Assembly (NCBI GenBank): GCA_002101905.1
Contig: LQPU01000009.1
Location: forward strand, 1 to 64,000
Source: Mycobacterium shimoidei
GTDB taxonomy: Bacteria; Actinomycetota; Actinomycetes; Mycobacteriales; Mycobacteriaceae
Direction: 5' to 3'
Length of the DNA stretch: 64,000 bases
Part shown: in pieces, positions 39,152 through 48,655 of the stretch
Numbering within the stretch: position 1 is the first letter of the stretch
How the letters are laid out: each line of letters begins with the position of its first letter
Program-made: the position numbers and the translations under genes
The notes under the pieces: model-generated
The model's input: only the letters and a program-made list of their open reading frames with translations
Told to the model about the DNA's origin: nothing
Database searches by the model: none

Positions 39152-39670
39152 ATGACAGTGAAAGCCCTCGCCGCCGGTGCGGCGACCGTCGCCGCCGTCG
39201 CAGCGGCAGCCGCCGGAGCGACGTCGGTGGTCTCCGGCCCGACGTCCACGTTCCCGGTGCAGCCCGTCGCGCTGGGCGCGCCGTTACCCCAAGACCCGCC
39301 CCCGGCGCCGGGTCAGCAACTGCCCACCGCCGAGCAGTTGTCCACCCTGTGCAACCAAGTCACCGATCCCGGTGTCGGGTACGCGGAAAAGAACAACCTG
39401 GTCCAAGGCGGCTTCAGCCCGGAGGAAGGCACTGTCGCCGACCACGACCTGCGCAAGGCCTACCGGAACGGGAACTTCCCCGAACAGTTCACCGTGACGA
39501 ACATCCAGCCCGCCGGTCCGAACGCGGCCAGCGCCGACGTCGCCATCACAGGTCCGAAGTTCGCCGGGCCGGTCACCAAGAACCTCGCGTTCGTCAACGA
39601 GGGCGGCAACTGGATCTTGCAGCACGACGCCGCGATCGCGTTGCTGCAAGCCGCCACGGCCCGCAATTAG
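39152..39670 (+). CDS. cfp2: secreted low-molecular-weight antigen CFP2/MTB12
   Basis: The 172-residue protein is a homologue of the M. tuberculosis secreted antigen Rv2376c. It has a Sec-type N-terminus rich in Ala/Val (residues 1-28), a proline-rich linker near 45-60, and the domain with L-S-T-L-C-N-Q-V-T-D-P-G-V-G-Y. The function of the mature protein is not established; it is a known T-cell antigen. The ATG at 39152 is supported by GGAAGGA upstream. It follows mbtH by 56 bases, as in M. tuberculosis. Its stop overlaps that of the convergent sigma-factor gene (TTAG at 39667-39670). Confidence 0.88.
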   Translation: MTVKALAAGAATVAAVAAAAAGATSVVSGPTSTFPVQPVALGAPLPQDPPPAPGQQLPTAEQLSTLCNQVTDPGVGYAEKNNLVQGGFSPEEGTVADHDLRKAYRNGNFPEQFTVTNIQPAGPNAASADVAITGPKFAGPVTKNLAFVNEGGNWILQHDAAIALLQAATARN

Positions 39671-40541
39671 CCGCCCACCGCGCTGAGGTCGATCCGCTTC
39701 AACCGGGCCGGGTCGGCTAGCACGTCGATCGCGGTGATGAGCCCGGCGCGCACCACGAAGCCCATGACCGCGGTCGGCCGGTCGGCGACGAAGATCACCG
39801 CGCCGGCGGCGCCGTTGACGGTGGCGGGGCGCGCTTCCCGGTTCGGGTCCGCGTAGCTGCGGGCCAAGCCGGCCACCGCGGTTGCGCCGCGCACCGAACG
39901 GGATTGGTCGGGGCCGAAGTCGCCGCGCAGCGTCACGTCCGGGTCCAGCACCGCGACGAGCCGGTCGAGGTCGCCGGCGCGTCCGGCCGCGAAGAACGCG
40001 TCGACCACGGCGCGCTGGGCTGTCAGGTCGCTATCCGGGTCAGGTGCAGCCTGCTGGACGCGTTGCCGCGCCCGGCTGGCCAACTTGCGGGTGGCCTCCG
40101 GCGAGCGGTCCACAATGGGCGCGATCTCGTCGAACGGGACCGCGAACACGTCGTGCAACACGAACGCCAAGCGCTCCGGCGGCGACAGCGTGTCGAGGAC
40201 CACGAACATGGCCAGTCCCACCGCATCGGCCAGCAGTGCCTGGTGTTCGGGTTCGAATTCCCCCACCGCGTCCACCACCGGATCGGGCACGTGCGCGACG
40301 AGGGCCTCGGCGCGGCGGACACGGCGGCCGCGCAAGGTGTTCAGGCAGATCCGCGCGACCACGGTGGTCAGCCAGGCGTCCAAATTCGCGACCTCGTCAG
40401 CTTTTTCGCGGCTGAGCCGCAGCCACGCTTCCTGCACCGCGTCCTCGGCGTCGTCGACCGAGCCGAGCATGCGGTAGGCCAGCGCGCCCAGCCGCGGCGG
40501 GCGGCCTCGAACCGCTCCGCCAGCGCCGTCGGGCCGGTCAC
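39667..40541 (-). CDS. ECF41/SigJ-like sigma factor, apparently frameshifted near its N-terminus
   Basis: The main frame encodes sigma regions 2 and 4, including Y-R-M-L-G-S-V-D-D-A-E-D-A-V-Q-E-A-W and L-S-P-P-E-R-L-A-F-V-L-H-D-V-F. A C-terminal SnoaL-like extension follows, which is the build of ECF41 sigma factors. The expected start is the GTG at 40541, in a GTGA overlap with the CMD gene. It reads V-T-G-P-T-A-L-A-E-R-F-E-A-A-R in a different frame. About 15 codons in, near 40490-40500, one base seems to be missing from a run of C and G, after which the main frame takes over. The main frame has no good start of its own. It is either a pseudogene or a sequencing error. Confidence 0.75.
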
Positions 40542-41131
40542 GGTGCGGTGTCGGGCAAGGCGCACACCCGGCCCTCGGAAAAGCCGGACGATCCGATGCC
40601 CAGCGGGACGTTGAAGCGGGCGCGAAGATTGCCCAACCCGATGATGTGGGTGAGGGCGACGAGTTGGGCGGTGTCGAAATGCGCACGCAGCGCATCGAAC
40701 AACTCGTCGCTCACCTCGACCGGTGTGCGGCTGACCGCGGTGGCGTACTCGAGGATCAGCTTGTCCACGTCGGAGAAGCAGGGCGCATTCCGGTAGTCGG
40801 GCAGTGCCAGCAATTCCTCATCGGTGATCCCCCAGCCGCGCGCGATCTGGGAACCCAGGTCGATGCAAAATTCGCAGCGCACCGTGGTGGCCGCCTTGAG
40901 TTCGGCCAGCGCGCGGTGGCGGGCACTGAGGATGTCCAGTTTCGACTCGGTCATCTCCAGTCGCCCGATGGCGTTGAGCAGCGGGGGAATGTGGGCATAC
41001 ATGCGCAGCGGTTCCAGCATCGTCGCGGTTTGCAGGCCGGTCATCTGCTTGAACCGTCGCTTGGTGAAAAAGAAGGCGATCCGGGCGCCCAGCGGCGCGT
41101 CGCGGTCGGAAACTCCGGCAAGTCGTGGCAT
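40538..41131 (-). CDS. CMD/AhpD-family protein paired with the ECF41-like sigma factor
   Basis: The 197-residue protein has the CMD fold and a C-E-F-C redox motif near residue 91 within the helix V-R-C-E-F-C-I-D. ECF41 sigma factors are known to sit next to a gene for a carboxymuconolactone decarboxylase-, oxidoreductase- or epimerase-like protein, so this pairing supports both calls. The ATG at 41131 is preferred because GAGGA lies 7 bases upstream. A GTG 12 bases earlier overlaps that site. It overlaps the sigma gene by GTGA. Confidence 0.82.
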   Translation of the reverse strand: MPRLAGVSDRDAPLGARIAFFFTKRRFKQMTGLQTATMLEPLRMYAHIPPLLNAIGRLEMTESKLDILSARHRALAELKAATTVRCEFCIDLGSQIARGWGITDEELLALPDYRNAPCFSDVDKLILEYATAVSRTPVEVSDELFDALRAHFDTAQLVALTHIIGLGNLRARFNVPLGIGSSGFSEGRVCALPDTAP

Positions 41132-41205
41132 GGCGGTCCTCACTACTCGATTGGGGGTCTTAGCTACTTCGACACCCCCGCCCGCCGAAACGTGACCGCC
41201 CGCGG

Positions 41206-41517
41206 TTAGGCCTGCTGGGCCACGGCGTCCATGTCCAGCAGCCGCGCATGCAGCACCGTGCGATTACGCAGCGCCGCCCGCACCGCACGGTGCAGGCCGT
41301 CTTCGAGGTAGACGATGCCCCGCCACTTCACCGCGTGCGGAAACAGATCACCGTAGAAAGTGGAGTCCTCAGACAGCAGCCGGTCCAGCGCCAGCACCGT
41401 GGTGGTGGTGACCAGTTCATCGAGCCGAATCTGGCAGGGCGGTATCTGCGACCAGTCCCGATACGACAGGCCATGCTCGGGGTACGGCTTACCTTCTCGC
41501 ACACCCTTGAAAATCAC
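41206..41517 (-). CDS. small conserved mycobacterial protein (Rv2375-like)
   Basis: The 103-residue protein is a homologue of the M. tuberculosis conserved hypothetical Rv2375, which also lies divergent from hrcA. It begins (GTG) M-I-F-K-G-V-R-E-G-K-P-Y-P-E-H-G-L. In the middle it has L-V-T-T-T-T-V-L-A-L-D-R-L and later W-R-G-I-V-Y-L-E-D-G-L-H-R-A. No enzyme motif, signal peptide or membrane segment is visible. Its function is unknown. An 8-base palindrome GGCTAGCC (41526-41533) lies just before the start. Confidence 0.75.
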   Translation of the reverse strand: MIFKGVREGKPYPEHGLSYRDWSQIPPCQIRLDELVTTTTVLALDRLLSEDSTFYGDLFPHAVKWRGIVYLEDGLHRAVRAALRNRTVLHARLLDMDAVAQQA

Positions 41518-41614
41518 CCGGATAAGGCTAGCCCTCCGGCAATACGAGCGAAAAGTCCCGCTTGTTTGCTGCTGAACGTAAACACGTGCCGCTCACCGTA
41601 AAATGGACGCGGTC

Positions 41615-41624
41615 AAGGAGGTGA
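41615..41624 (+). promoter_or_regulatory. strong ribosome-binding site of hrcA
   Basis: AAGGAGGTGA is a near-perfect complement of the 16S rRNA tail and lies 6 bases before the ATG at 41631, fixing that start. I see no CIRCE element (TTAGCACTC-N9-GAGTGCTAA) in the 113 bases between the small divergent gene and hrcA. Confidence 0.75.
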
Positions 41625-41630
41625 ATTGGG

Positions 41631-42671
41631 ATGGGAAGCGCCGAGGAACGTCGTTTCGAGGTGCTACGCGCCATCGTCGCCGACTTCGTGTCCACCAAAG
41701 AGCCGATCGGCTCCAAATCACTGGTGGAGCGCCACAACCTGGGCGTTTCGTCGGCCACGGTCCGCAACGACATGGCGGTGCTGGAGGCCGAGGGCTACAT
41801 CACTCAGCCGCACACCAGTTCCGGGCGGGTGCCCACCGAGAAGGGCTACCGGGAGTTCGTCGACCGGCTCGATGACGTCAAGCCGCTGTCGTCGGCCGAG
41901 CGGCGCGCCATCCAGAAGTTCCTGGAGTCCGGCGTCGACCTCGACGACGTGCTGCGCCGCGCGGTGCGGCTGCTGGCGCAGTTGACCCGCCAGGTTGCCA
42001 TCGTGCAATACCCGACCTTGTCGACGTCGACGGTGCGGCACCTCGAGGTGATCGCACTGACCCCGGCACGGTTGCTCATGGTCGTCATCACCGACACCGG
42101 CCGGGTCGACCAGCGCATCGTCGAGCTCGGCGATGTCATCGACGACCACGAGTTGTCCCAGCTGCGGGAGATGCTGGGCAAGGCGCTGATCGGCAAGAAG
42201 GTCTCAGCTGCTTCCGTCGCGGTCTCCGACCTGGTCGGACAATTCGACGGCGGCGGGCCATCCAAGACCCTGTCTGACGCGGTTGGTCGCTCGGCGACGG
42301 TGTTGCTGGAGTCGCTGGTCGAGCACAGCGAGGAGCGGCTGCTGCTCGGCGGCACCGCCAACCTGACCCGCAACACCGCCGATTTCGGCGGCTCGCTGCG
42401 CTCGATCCTCGAGGCGCTCGAGGAGCAGGTCGTGGTGTTGCGGTTGCTGGCGGCCCAGCAGGAGGCCGGCAAGGTGACCGTGCGAATCGGCCACGAAACC
42501 GAAGCCGAGCAGATGGCGGGCACTTCGGTGGTGTCGACGGCCTACGGCACCGTGGACACCGTCTATGGGGGTATGGGTGTTCTGGGACCCACCCGAATGG
42601 ACTATCCGGGAACTATCGCTAGTGTCGCTGCGGTTGCTATGTACATCGGCGAAGTGCTGGGTGCCCGATGA
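41631..42671 (+). CDS. hrcA: heat-inducible transcription repressor HrcA
   Basis: HrcA represses class I heat-shock genes by binding CIRCE operators and is kept active by GroEL. The 346-residue protein (343 in M. tuberculosis) has the N-terminal winged helix with [10 protein letters not shown] and S-S-A-T-V-R-N-D-M near residue 45. H-T-S-S-G-R-V-P-T near 65 follows, and G-T-A-N-L is seen late. It is followed after 57 bases by dnaJ2 and probably shares its transcript. Confidence 0.95.
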   Translation: MGSAEERRFEVLRAIVADFVSTKEPIGSKSLVERHNLGVSSATVRNDMAVLEAEGYITQPHTSSGRVPTEKGYREFVDRLDDVKPLSSAERRAIQKFLESGVDLDDVLRRAVRLLAQLTRQVAIVQYPTLSTSTVRHLEVIALTPARLLMVVITDTGRVDQRIVELGDVIDDHELSQLREMLGKALIGKKVSAASVAVSDLVGQFDGGGPSKTLSDAVGRSATVLLESLVEHSEERLLLGGTANLTRNTADFGGSLRSILEALEEQVVVLRLLAAQQEAGKVTVRIGHETEAEQMAGTSVVSTAYGTVDTVYGGMGVLGPTRMDYPGTIASVAAVAMYIGEVLGAR

Positions 42672-42728
42672 CTGTGCATCCGCTAACAAGTTGTTGACGG
42701 CCTAGAAAGGTCAGGGGAAAGGTCAGGC

Positions 42729-43880
42729 GTGGCACGCGATTACTACGGTCTGCTCGGCGTCAGTCCGAACGCCAGCGATGCGGAGATCAAACGCGCCTAT
42801 CGCAAGCTGGCGCGTGAGCTGCACCCCGATGTCAACCCCGACGAAGCCGCCCAAGCCAAGTTCAAGGAGATCAGCGTCGCCTACGAGGTGCTGTCCGACC
42901 CGGACAAGCGGCGCATCGTCGACATGGGCGGCGACCCGCTGGAAAACGGTGCGACGGCCAACGGCTTCCCCGGCTTCGGTGGCCTCGGCGACGTGTTCGA
43001 GGCCTTCTTCGGTGGGGGCCCCTTCGGTGGGGGCTCGGCATCGCGTGGGCCGGTCGGCCGGGTCCGGGCCGGGTCGGATTCGCTGCTGCGGATGCGGCTG
43101 GATCTCGAAGAATGCGCGACGGGCGTCACCAAGCAGGTCACCGTCGACACTGCCGTGCTCTGCGACCGCTGCCAGGGCCGCGGTACCAACGGCAGCTCCA
43201 CGCCGGCGACCTGCGACACCTGCGGTGGTCGCGGCGAGGTGCAGACCGTGCAGCGCTCGCTGCTCGGCCAGGTGATGACTTCGCGGCCATGCCCCACCTG
43301 TCGCGGTGTCGGTGAGGTCATCCCCGACCCGTGCTACAAGTGCGGCGGCGACGGCCGGGTGCGCGCACGCCGCGACATCAGCGTCAAGATCCCCGCCGGT
43401 GTAGGCGACGGCATGCGGGTGCGGCTGGCCTCGCAGGGCGAGGTCGGGCCCGGTGGCGGGCCGGCCGGAGACCTGTACGTCGAGGTCCACGAACAGCCGC
43501 ACGACGTTTTCGTCCGCGACGGCGACGACCTGCACTGCACGATCTCGGTGCCGATGGTCGACGCCGCCTTGGGCACCACCATCACCATCGACGCGATCCT
43601 CGACGGCCTGACCGAGATCACCATCCCGCCCGGTACCCAGCCCGGTTCCGTGCTGACGCTGCGCGGCCACGGCATGCCGCACCTGCGGTCCGGTGCGCGC
43701 GGCGACCTGCACGTACACGTCGAAGTCGTGGTGCCCAGCCGGCTGGACCACCGGGACATCGAATTACTGCGCGAATTCAAGAGCCGTCGCAGCCGCGACG
43801 TCGCCGAAGTCCGATCCACTGACGGCGCCACCGCCAGCGGGCTGTTCAGCCGGCTGCGCGAGACCTTCACCGGCCGCTGA
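42729..43880 (+). CDS. dnaJ2: chaperone DnaJ2 (Hsp40)
   Basis: DnaJ2 is the co-chaperone that stimulates DnaK ATPase. The 383-residue protein has a J domain with the HPD motif in E-L-H-P-D-V-N (near residue 34), a Gly/Phe-rich region (about 70-105), and four CxxCxGxG zinc repeats: [24 protein letters not shown] and C-Y-K-C-G-G-D-G (about 140-210). A C-terminal substrate-binding region follows. It begins with GTG. Its neighbours hrcA and rsmE are the same as in M. tuberculosis. Confidence 0.96.
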   Translation: MARDYYGLLGVSPNASDAEIKRAYRKLARELHPDVNPDEAAQAKFKEISVAYEVLSDPDKRRIVDMGGDPLENGATANGFPGFGGLGDVFEAFFGGGPFGGGSASRGPVGRVRAGSDSLLRMRLDLEECATGVTKQVTVDTAVLCDRCQGRGTNGSSTPATCDTCGGRGEVQTVQRSLLGQVMTSRPCPTCRGVGEVIPDPCYKCGGDGRVRARRDISVKIPAGVGDGMRVRLASQGEVGPGGGPAGDLYVEVHEQPHDVFVRDGDDLHCTISVPMVDAALGTTITIDAILDGLTEITIPPGTQPGSVLTLRGHGMPHLRSGARGDLHVHVEVVVPSRLDHRDIELLREFKSRRSRDVAEVRSTDGATASGLFSRLRETFTGR

Positions 43881-43886
43881 TCGCCC

Positions 43887-44630
43887 GTGCTCGGCCTGTT
43901 CTACGTCGAGACGCTGCCGCAAACCGGTGCGCTGGCCAACGTCGCCGGTGACGAAGGTTTCCACGCGGCCACCGTGCGCCGGATCCGGCCGGGGGAGCAG
44001 TTGATGCTCGGTGACGGCGCCGGCGGCCTGGCGCAGTGTGTCGTCGAAGAAGCCCGGCGCAACGAGCTGTCCGCGCGAGTGGTGCGGCGCTGGGACGTCG
44101 CGGCCGGCCAACCGCCGGTGACAGTCGTGCAGGCGCTGCCCAAGGCCGAACGCTCCGAGTTGGCGATCGAGTTGGCGACCGAAGCCGGCGCCGATGCCTT
44201 CGTGGCGTGGCAGGCTGAGCGCTGCGTGGCGCGCTGGGGCGGCAACCGCGTCGACAAGGGCCTCCGCCGGTGGCGGGCGGTGGTCCGCTCCGCGGCCCGG
44301 CAATCCCGCCGCGCGCACATCCCGCCGGTCGAAGGCGTGCTGTCCACCGCGGCGTTGACCCAGCGGGTCCGTGACGCCGTGGAAACCGGCGCCGTGGTGC
44401 TGGTGTTGCACGAGTCGGCTTCTGATCAATTGTCGAGTGTCGCTGTGGCGCAAGCTAAATCGTTGATGCTGATAGTCGGCCCGGAGGGCGGTATCGCTCC
44501 CGACGAGCTCAATGCGCTGACCGATGCAGGTGCGGTGGCGGTCCGCCTGGGCCCCACGGTGTTGCGCACGTCGACGGCGGCCGCGGTCGCACTTGGTGCA
44601 CTGGGCGTGCTGACCCCGCGCTGGGAGTAG
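43887..44630 (+). CDS. rsmE: 16S rRNA (uracil-1498-N3)-methyltransferase RsmE
   Basis: RsmE methylates N3 of U1498 in helix 44 of 16S rRNA using S-adenosylmethionine. The 247-residue protein has an N-terminal PUA-like domain (R-R-I-R-P-G-E, G-D-G-A-G) and the SPOUT knot with I-V-G-P-E-G-G-I near 198 and [11 protein letters not shown] near 225. The GTG start is 6 bases after the dnaJ2 stop, so the two are probably co-transcribed. Confidence 0.93.
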   Translation: MLGLFYVETLPQTGALANVAGDEGFHAATVRRIRPGEQLMLGDGAGGLAQCVVEEARRNELSARVVRRWDVAAGQPPVTVVQALPKAERSELAIELATEAGADAFVAWQAERCVARWGGNRVDKGLRRWRAVVRSAARQSRRAHIPPVEGVLSTAALTQRVRDAVETGAVVLVLHESASDQLSSVAVAQAKSLMLIVGPEGGIAPDELNALTDAGAVAVRLGPTVLRTSTAAAVALGALGVLTPRWE

Positions 44631-44714
44631 CTCGTGGGCGCCGAGATCTGCATCAGCGCGACATCTTCTCGCACTTTTGCACGTTGACGTCGAACTCGGG
44701 GTTGAGTGGGCGGC

Positions 44715-45266
44715 ATGAACAAAGCTACCTACGATCTCAGCGCGATCTTCGACGAGCACGTCGCCGACGAATTCGTGGCCAAAGACGTGGCCGCGACGAT
44801 GGCAACGATGGTCGCCGAACCGAATGTCAACCACGTCCCGACAATGATGGGCGGCGTCGGCGGTAAAGCCCTCAAACACTTCTACACCCACCATTTCATC
44901 GGGCACTGGCCCGACGACACCACGATCATCCCGGTCTGTCGCACGGTCGGGGTGGACCGTGTCGTCGACGAGATGATCATGTCCTTCACCCACGACATCC
45001 CGATACCGGCGTTTCTGCCCAACGTGGCGCCCACCGGGCGGCCGGTCATGCTTCCGGTCGTGGTAGTGATGGGCATCGAGAAGGGCAAAGTCGCCTACGA
45101 GCGCATCTACTGGGACCAGGCGTCGCTGCTGGCCCAAATCGGACTGCTCGACGAGACAGGGCTGCCGATCACCGGAGCGGTCCAGGCCCACAAGGTGCTC
45201 GACCAGGATCTACCAGCGAACACTCTGCTACGCAATGACCAATCCGGATCCCCGGCGGTAGACTGA
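44715..45266 (+). CDS. SnoaL/NTF2-like ester-cyclase family protein
   Basis: The 183-residue protein has the layout of SnoaL-like polyketide-cyclase or NTF2 domains: an N-terminal helix pair, then V-N-H-V-P-T-M-M-G-G and F-Y-T-H-H-F-I-G-H-W in the pocket region. The strands V-D-E-M-I-M-S-F-T-H-D and G-K-V-A-Y-E-R-I-Y-W-D-Q follow. Function and ligand are unknown. The start at 44715 (M-N-K-A-T-Y-D) is preferred to one nine bases earlier. In M. tuberculosis this place, between rsmE and phoH, is taken by a PE_PGRS gene and two hypotheticals. Confidence 0.65.
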   Translation: MNKATYDLSAIFDEHVADEFVAKDVAATMATMVAEPNVNHVPTMMGGVGGKALKHFYTHHFIGHWPDDTTIIPVCRTVGVDRVVDEMIMSFTHDIPIPAFLPNVAPTGRPVMLPVVVVMGIEKGKVAYERIYWDQASLLAQIGLLDETGLPITGAVQAHKVLDQDLPANTLLRNDQSGSPAVD

Positions 45267-45314
45267 GAAACCAATCCGCTGGACAAAGCACAGAAAGCAG
45301 GCATCAGAAACCAC

Positions 45315-46370
45315 GTGACGCCCCGCGAGACCAACGCTGCTGATCCCGCGCCCTCTCAGGTTCGCAGCAGCATCGACGTTCCGCCCGACCTCGTTGTGGG
45401 CCTGCTTGGTTCGGCCGACGACAATCTGCGTGCCCTCGAACGGATCCTGGCCGCCGATTTGCATGTGCGGGGTAACGCGGTCACCCTGGCCGGCGAGCCC
45501 GCCGACGTCGCGCTCGCCGAGCGGGTGATCTCGGAACTGATCGCGATCGTCGCCGGCGGCCACACATTGACGCCGGAAGCGGTGCGGCACAGTGTCGCCA
45601 TGCTGGTCGGTACCGGTAACGAGTCCCCGGCCGAGGTCCTCACCCTCGATATCTTGTCGCGCCGCGGCAAGACCATTCGGCCCAAGACCCTCAACCAGAA
45701 GCGCTACGTCGACGCCATCGACGCCAACACGGTGGTCTTCGGGATCGGCCCGGCCGGCACCGGCAAGACCTACCTGGCGATGGCCAAGGCCGTCAACGCG
45801 CTGCAGACCAAGCAGGTCAACCGGATCATCCTGACCCGTCCGGCGGTGGAAGCCGGTGAACGCCTTGGGTTTTTGCCGGGAACGCTGAGCGAGAAGATCG
45901 ACCCGTATCTTCGTCCGCTCTACGACGCGCTCTACGACATGATGGATTCCGAGCTGATCCCCAAGCTGATAGCTTCCGGGGTGATCGAGGTTGTGCCCCT
46001 GGCGTTTATGCGTGGCCGCACTCTCAACGATGCCTTCATCATTCTCGACGAGGCCCAGAACACCACCGCCGAGCAGATGAAGATGTTCCTCACCCGCCTG
46101 GGTTTCGGCTCGAAAGTTGTTGTTACCGGCGATGTTACGCAGATCGACCTGGCCGGCGGCGCCCAGTCCGGGCTGCGTGCCGCAGTCGACATCCTCGAGG
46201 GGATCGACGATATCCACTTCGCCGAACTGACCAGCGCCGACGTGGTCCGGCATCGGCTTGTGTCCGAAATCGTAGACGCCTACGCGAAATACGAAGAGCC
46301 GGGGTTGGGCATGAACCGGGCGGCGCGGCGGGCCGCCAACGCCCGCGGGGCAAGCCGTAGTCGCCGGTGA
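45315..46370 (+). CDS. phoH: PhoH-like ATPase
   Basis: The 351-residue protein (352 in M. tuberculosis PhoH1) is a P-loop ATPase. It has Walker A G-P-A-G-T-G-K-T near residue 145, Walker B I-I-L-D-E-A-Q-N near 242, and R-P-x-V-E-A-G-E typical of PhoH proteins. An N-terminal KH-like region (about 30-100) suggests RNA binding. It is next to ybeY, a widespread arrangement that points to an RNA-maturation role, which is an inference. It begins with GTG. Confidence 0.92.
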   Translation: MTPRETNAADPAPSQVRSSIDVPPDLVVGLLGSADDNLRALERILAADLHVRGNAVTLAGEPADVALAERVISELIAIVAGGHTLTPEAVRHSVAMLVGTGNESPAEVLTLDILSRRGKTIRPKTLNQKRYVDAIDANTVVFGIGPAGTGKTYLAMAKAVNALQTKQVNRIILTRPAVEAGERLGFLPGTLSEKIDPYLRPLYDALYDMMDSELIPKLIASGVIEVVPLAFMRGRTLNDAFIILDEAQNTTAEQMKMFLTRLGFGSKVVVTGDVTQIDLAGGAQSGLRAAVDILEGIDDIHFAELTSADVVRHRLVSEIVDAYAKYEEPGLGMNRAARRAANARGASRSRR

Positions 46371-46403
46371 CACCGTGACCCGCGACGAAGAGGAGCGGCG
46401 CGA

Positions 46404-46940
46404 ATGACCATCGAGGTAGCCAACGAGTCCGGCATCGACGTGTCCGAAGCCGAACTGGTCAGTGTCGCACGGTTTGTGCTCGCCAAGATGGACGTCAACC
46501 CGGCAGCTGAACTGTCGATGCTGCTGCTCGATACCGCGGCGATGGCCGATCTGCACATGCGCTGGATGGATCTGCCCGGACCGACCGATGTGATGAGCTT
46601 CCCGATGGATGAGCTCGAGCCGGGCGGACGTCCCGATGCTCCCGAGCCAGGACCGGCCATGCTCGGCGACATCGTGCTGTGCCCGGAGTTCGCTGCCGAA
46701 CAGGCTGCCGCCGCCGGTCATTCGCTGGGACACGAGTTGGCGCTGTTGACCGTCCACGGCGTGCTTCATCTTCTGGGTTATGACCACAGCGAGCCGGACG
46801 AGGAAAAGGAAATGCTCGCGCTTCAGCAGCGGTTGCTCGAGGAGTGGGTCGCCGACCAGGTCGAGGCCTACCAGCTGGAGCGCCAGATCGAAAAAGACCG
46901 CCGACTGCTGGACAAATCAAGGTATTTCGACGAGCCGTGA
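46404..46940 (+). CDS. ybeY: endoribonuclease YbeY (16S rRNA maturation)
   Basis: YbeY is a zinc metalloprotein needed for 16S rRNA 3' processing and ribosome quality control. The 178-residue protein has the signature [11 protein letters not shown] near residue 118, whose three His bind zinc. [13 protein letters not shown] near 55 is the other family marker. It follows phoH by 33 bases, and its TGA overlaps the GTG start of the next gene. Confidence 0.95.
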   Translation: MTIEVANESGIDVSEAELVSVARFVLAKMDVNPAAELSMLLLDTAAMADLHMRWMDLPGPTDVMSFPMDELEPGGRPDAPEPGPAMLGDIVLCPEFAAEQAAAAGHSLGHELALLTVHGVLHLLGYDHSEPDEEKEMLALQQRLLEEWVADQVEAYQLERQIEKDRRLLDKSRYFDEP

Positions 46941-48250
46941 ACGAATTGCGTCTGCTGGTCGGCACGGTTGCGCTGATAGGCCTGGGCGGGTTGTTCGCCG
47001 CGATCGACGCCGCGATCAGCACCGTTTCCGTAGCGCGGGTCCAGGAAATGGTGCGTGACGAACGGCCCGGTGCGCGACGGCTGGCCAAATTGATGTCCGA
47101 TCGAGCGCGCTACATCAACCTGGTTGTGCTGCTGCGGATCACCTGTGAAATCACGGCGACCGTGTTGCTGGTGGCGTTCCTGCGCGCCGGCCTCCATCTG
47201 GCCTGGGGCCGGTACCTGACCGTCGCCATCATGGTGGTGACCAGCTTCGTGGTGATCGGTGTCGGGCCACGCACGCTCGGTCGGCAGAACGCATACTCCA
47301 TCGCGTTGGCGGCGGCCCTGCCGCTGCAGGCGATTTCGTTCTTGCTGATACCGATCAGCTCGCTGCTGGTGATCCTGGGGAACGCCCTGACTCCCGGCCG
47401 GGGCTTCCGCAATGGGCCGTTCGCATCCGAGATCGAGCTGCGCGAGGTTGTCGACCTGGCCCAGCAGCGCGGTGTGGTCGCCGCCGACGAGCGCCGAATG
47501 ATTCAGTCTGTGTTCGAGCTCGGCGACACGCCGGCCCGGGAAGTGATGGTGCCGCGTACCGAGATGGTGTGGATCGAGAGCGACAAAACGGCCGGCCAGG
47601 CGACAGCGCTGGCGGTGCGCAGCGGGCATTCCCGTATCCCGGTGATCGGAGAGAACGTAGACGACGTCGTCGGCGTCGTATACCTGAAAGACCTTGTACA
47701 GCAAACGTATTACTCGGTAAACGGTGGCCGGGAAACCACGGTGGCGCAGCTGATGCGCCCCGCGGTGTTCGTGCCGGATTCCAAACCGCTGGACGCGTTG
47801 TTGCGGGAAATGCAGCGAGATCGCAACCACATGGCGTTGTTGGTCGACGAATACGGGGCGATCGCGGGTTTGGTGACCATCGAGGACGTGCTGGAGGAGA
47901 TCGTCGGAGAAATCGCCGACGAGTACGATGAAGCCGAGATCGCTCCGGTGGAAGACCTGGGCGACAACCGGTTCCGGGTGTCCGCCCGCCTGCCCATCCA
48001 GGACGTTGGCGAGCTGTACGGGATCGAATTCGACGACGATCTCGATGTCGACACGGTCGGTGGTCTGCTGGCCCTGGAGCTGGGCCGGGTCCCGCTGCCC
48101 GGCGCCGAGGTGGTAACACATGGACTGCGGTTGCAAGCCGAAGGCGGGCGCGACGGACGCGGGCGCGTCCGGATCGGCACTGTCTTGCTGAGCCGTGTAA
48201 GCGCTGACGACGATGCAGAGCGAAGCGATGCGGAGGAGCAGCGCGCATGA
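46937..48250 (+). CDS. CNNM/CBS-domain membrane protein (CorC/HlyC family)
   Basis: The 437-residue protein (435 in M. tuberculosis Rv2366c) has a CNNM membrane domain with four hydrophobic segments (residues about 1-140). A pair of CBS domains (about 195-320: P-R-T-E-M-V-W-I and [15 protein letters not shown]) and a C-terminal CorC_HlyC transporter-associated domain (about 335-415) follow. Relatives take part in Mg2+/Co2+ export or membrane homeostasis. The last 16 codons are formed by the first copy of a 53-bp repeat, so the C-terminal tail is repeat-derived. The GTG start in the GTGA overlap is preferred. Confidence 0.9.
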   Translation: MNELRLLVGTVALIGLGGLFAAIDAAISTVSVARVQEMVRDERPGARRLAKLMSDRARYINLVVLLRITCEITATVLLVAFLRAGLHLAWGRYLTVAIMVVTSFVVIGVGPRTLGRQNAYSIALAAALPLQAISFLLIPISSLLVILGNALTPGRGFRNGPFASEIELREVVDLAQQRGVVAADERRMIQSVFELGDTPAREVMVPRTEMVWIESDKTAGQATALAVRSGHSRIPVIGENVDDVVGVVYLKDLVQQTYYSVNGGRETTVAQLMRPAVFVPDSKPLDALLREMQRDRNHMALLVDEYGAIAGLVTIEDVLEEIVGEIADEYDEAEIAPVEDLGDNRFRVSARLPIQDVGELYGIEFDDDLDVDTVGGLLALELGRVPLPGAEVVTHGLRLQAEGGRDGRGRVRIGTVLLSRVSADDDAERSDAEEQRA

Positions 48251-48307
48251 GCACCGCTGACGACGATGCAGAGCGAAGCGATGCGGAGGAGCAGCGCACA
48301 TGAGCAC
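48202..48307 (+). repeat. MIRU-like tandem repeat, two 53-bp copies
   Basis: Copy 1 is 48202-48254 and copy 2 is 48255-48307; they differ at one base (G versus A) in the GCGCxCATGAG segment. Each unit contains GACGACGATGCAGAGCGAAG and an ATGA stop/start overlap. Unit length, position between coupled genes and the ATGA design all match the mycobacterial interspersed repetitive units (MIRU). Copy 1 supplies the end of the upstream gene. Copy 2 makes an extra small frame. Copy number may vary among strains. Confidence 0.85.
48247..48303 (+). other. 18-codon frame created by the second MIRU copy
   Basis: It starts at the ATG overlapping the CorC-type stop and reads [18 protein letters not shown], a near copy of the end of the preceding protein. 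It ends in another ATGA overlap. It probably acts as a translational bridge rather than as a functional peptide. Confidence 0.45.
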
Positions 48308-48335
48308 CGCCGTCGGCGAAGGAGGCCAACCATGA
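48300..48335 (+). other. 11-codon bridging frame ending at the next gene's start
   Basis: It starts inside the ATGA of the previous small frame and reads M-S-T-A-V-G-E-G-G-Q-P. It stops in the ATGA that starts the cytidine-deaminase-like gene at 48332. It completes a chain of three 4-base overlaps (48247-48250, 48300-48303, 48332-48335) that could carry ribosomes across the repeat. A separate GGAGG (48321-48325) also serves the next gene. Confidence 0.4.
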
Positions 48336-48655
48336 CAACTGAGCATCTGGACGCCGAAGACAGCAAGCTGGTGGTGCTGGCGCGCGCGGCGATGGCGAGG
48401 GCCGAGGCCGACAGCGGCGCGGCGGTACGCGATGACGACGGGCGCACCTATGCGGGTGCTGCGGTGAAACTTTCGACCTTGCAGCTCACGGCGCTGCAGA
48501 CCGCGGTGGCCACCGCGGTGGCCAGTGGCGCTGCCGGTTTGGAGGCTGCCGTTCTGGTGGGTGGCTCTGCGGACGATGCAGGCATCCCCGCCGTGCGCGA
48601 GCTGTCCCCGACCGCGGTGGTCATCGTCACCGACCACAACGGCACCCCGACGTGA
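48332..48655 (+). CDS. cytidine-deaminase-like protein (Rv2365c-like)
   Basis: The 107-residue protein corresponds to M. tuberculosis Rv2365c. Its layout (L-A-R-A-A-M-A-R-A near residue 16, D-D-D-G-R-T-Y-A-G, then A-V-L-V-G-G) resembles the cytidine-deaminase fold. It lacks the zinc motifs H/C-A-E and P-C-x2-C, so deaminase activity is unlikely. Its function is unknown. GGAGG lies 6 bases before the ATG. It overlaps era by GTGA, so it may be co-translated with that GTPase. Confidence 0.72.
   Translation: MTTEHLDAEDSKLVVLARAAMARAEADSGAAVRDDDGRTYAGAAVKLSTLQLTALQTAVATAVASGAAGLEAAVLVGGSADDAGIPAVRELSPTAVVIVTDHNGTPT

Noticed and set aside
40480..40541. Programmed ribosomal frameshift in the sigma-factor gene
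   Set aside because: There is no slippery heptamer or clear downstream structure; a mutation or sequencing error is simpler.
41518..41630. CIRCE operator for HrcA
   Set aside because: No TTAGCACTC-N9-GAGTGCTAA-like sequence is present; only a GGCTAGCC palindrome, which is too short to interpret.
48332..48655. Functional cytidine deaminase
   Set aside because: The zinc-binding and catalytic motifs (H/C-A-E and P-C-x2-C) are missing.
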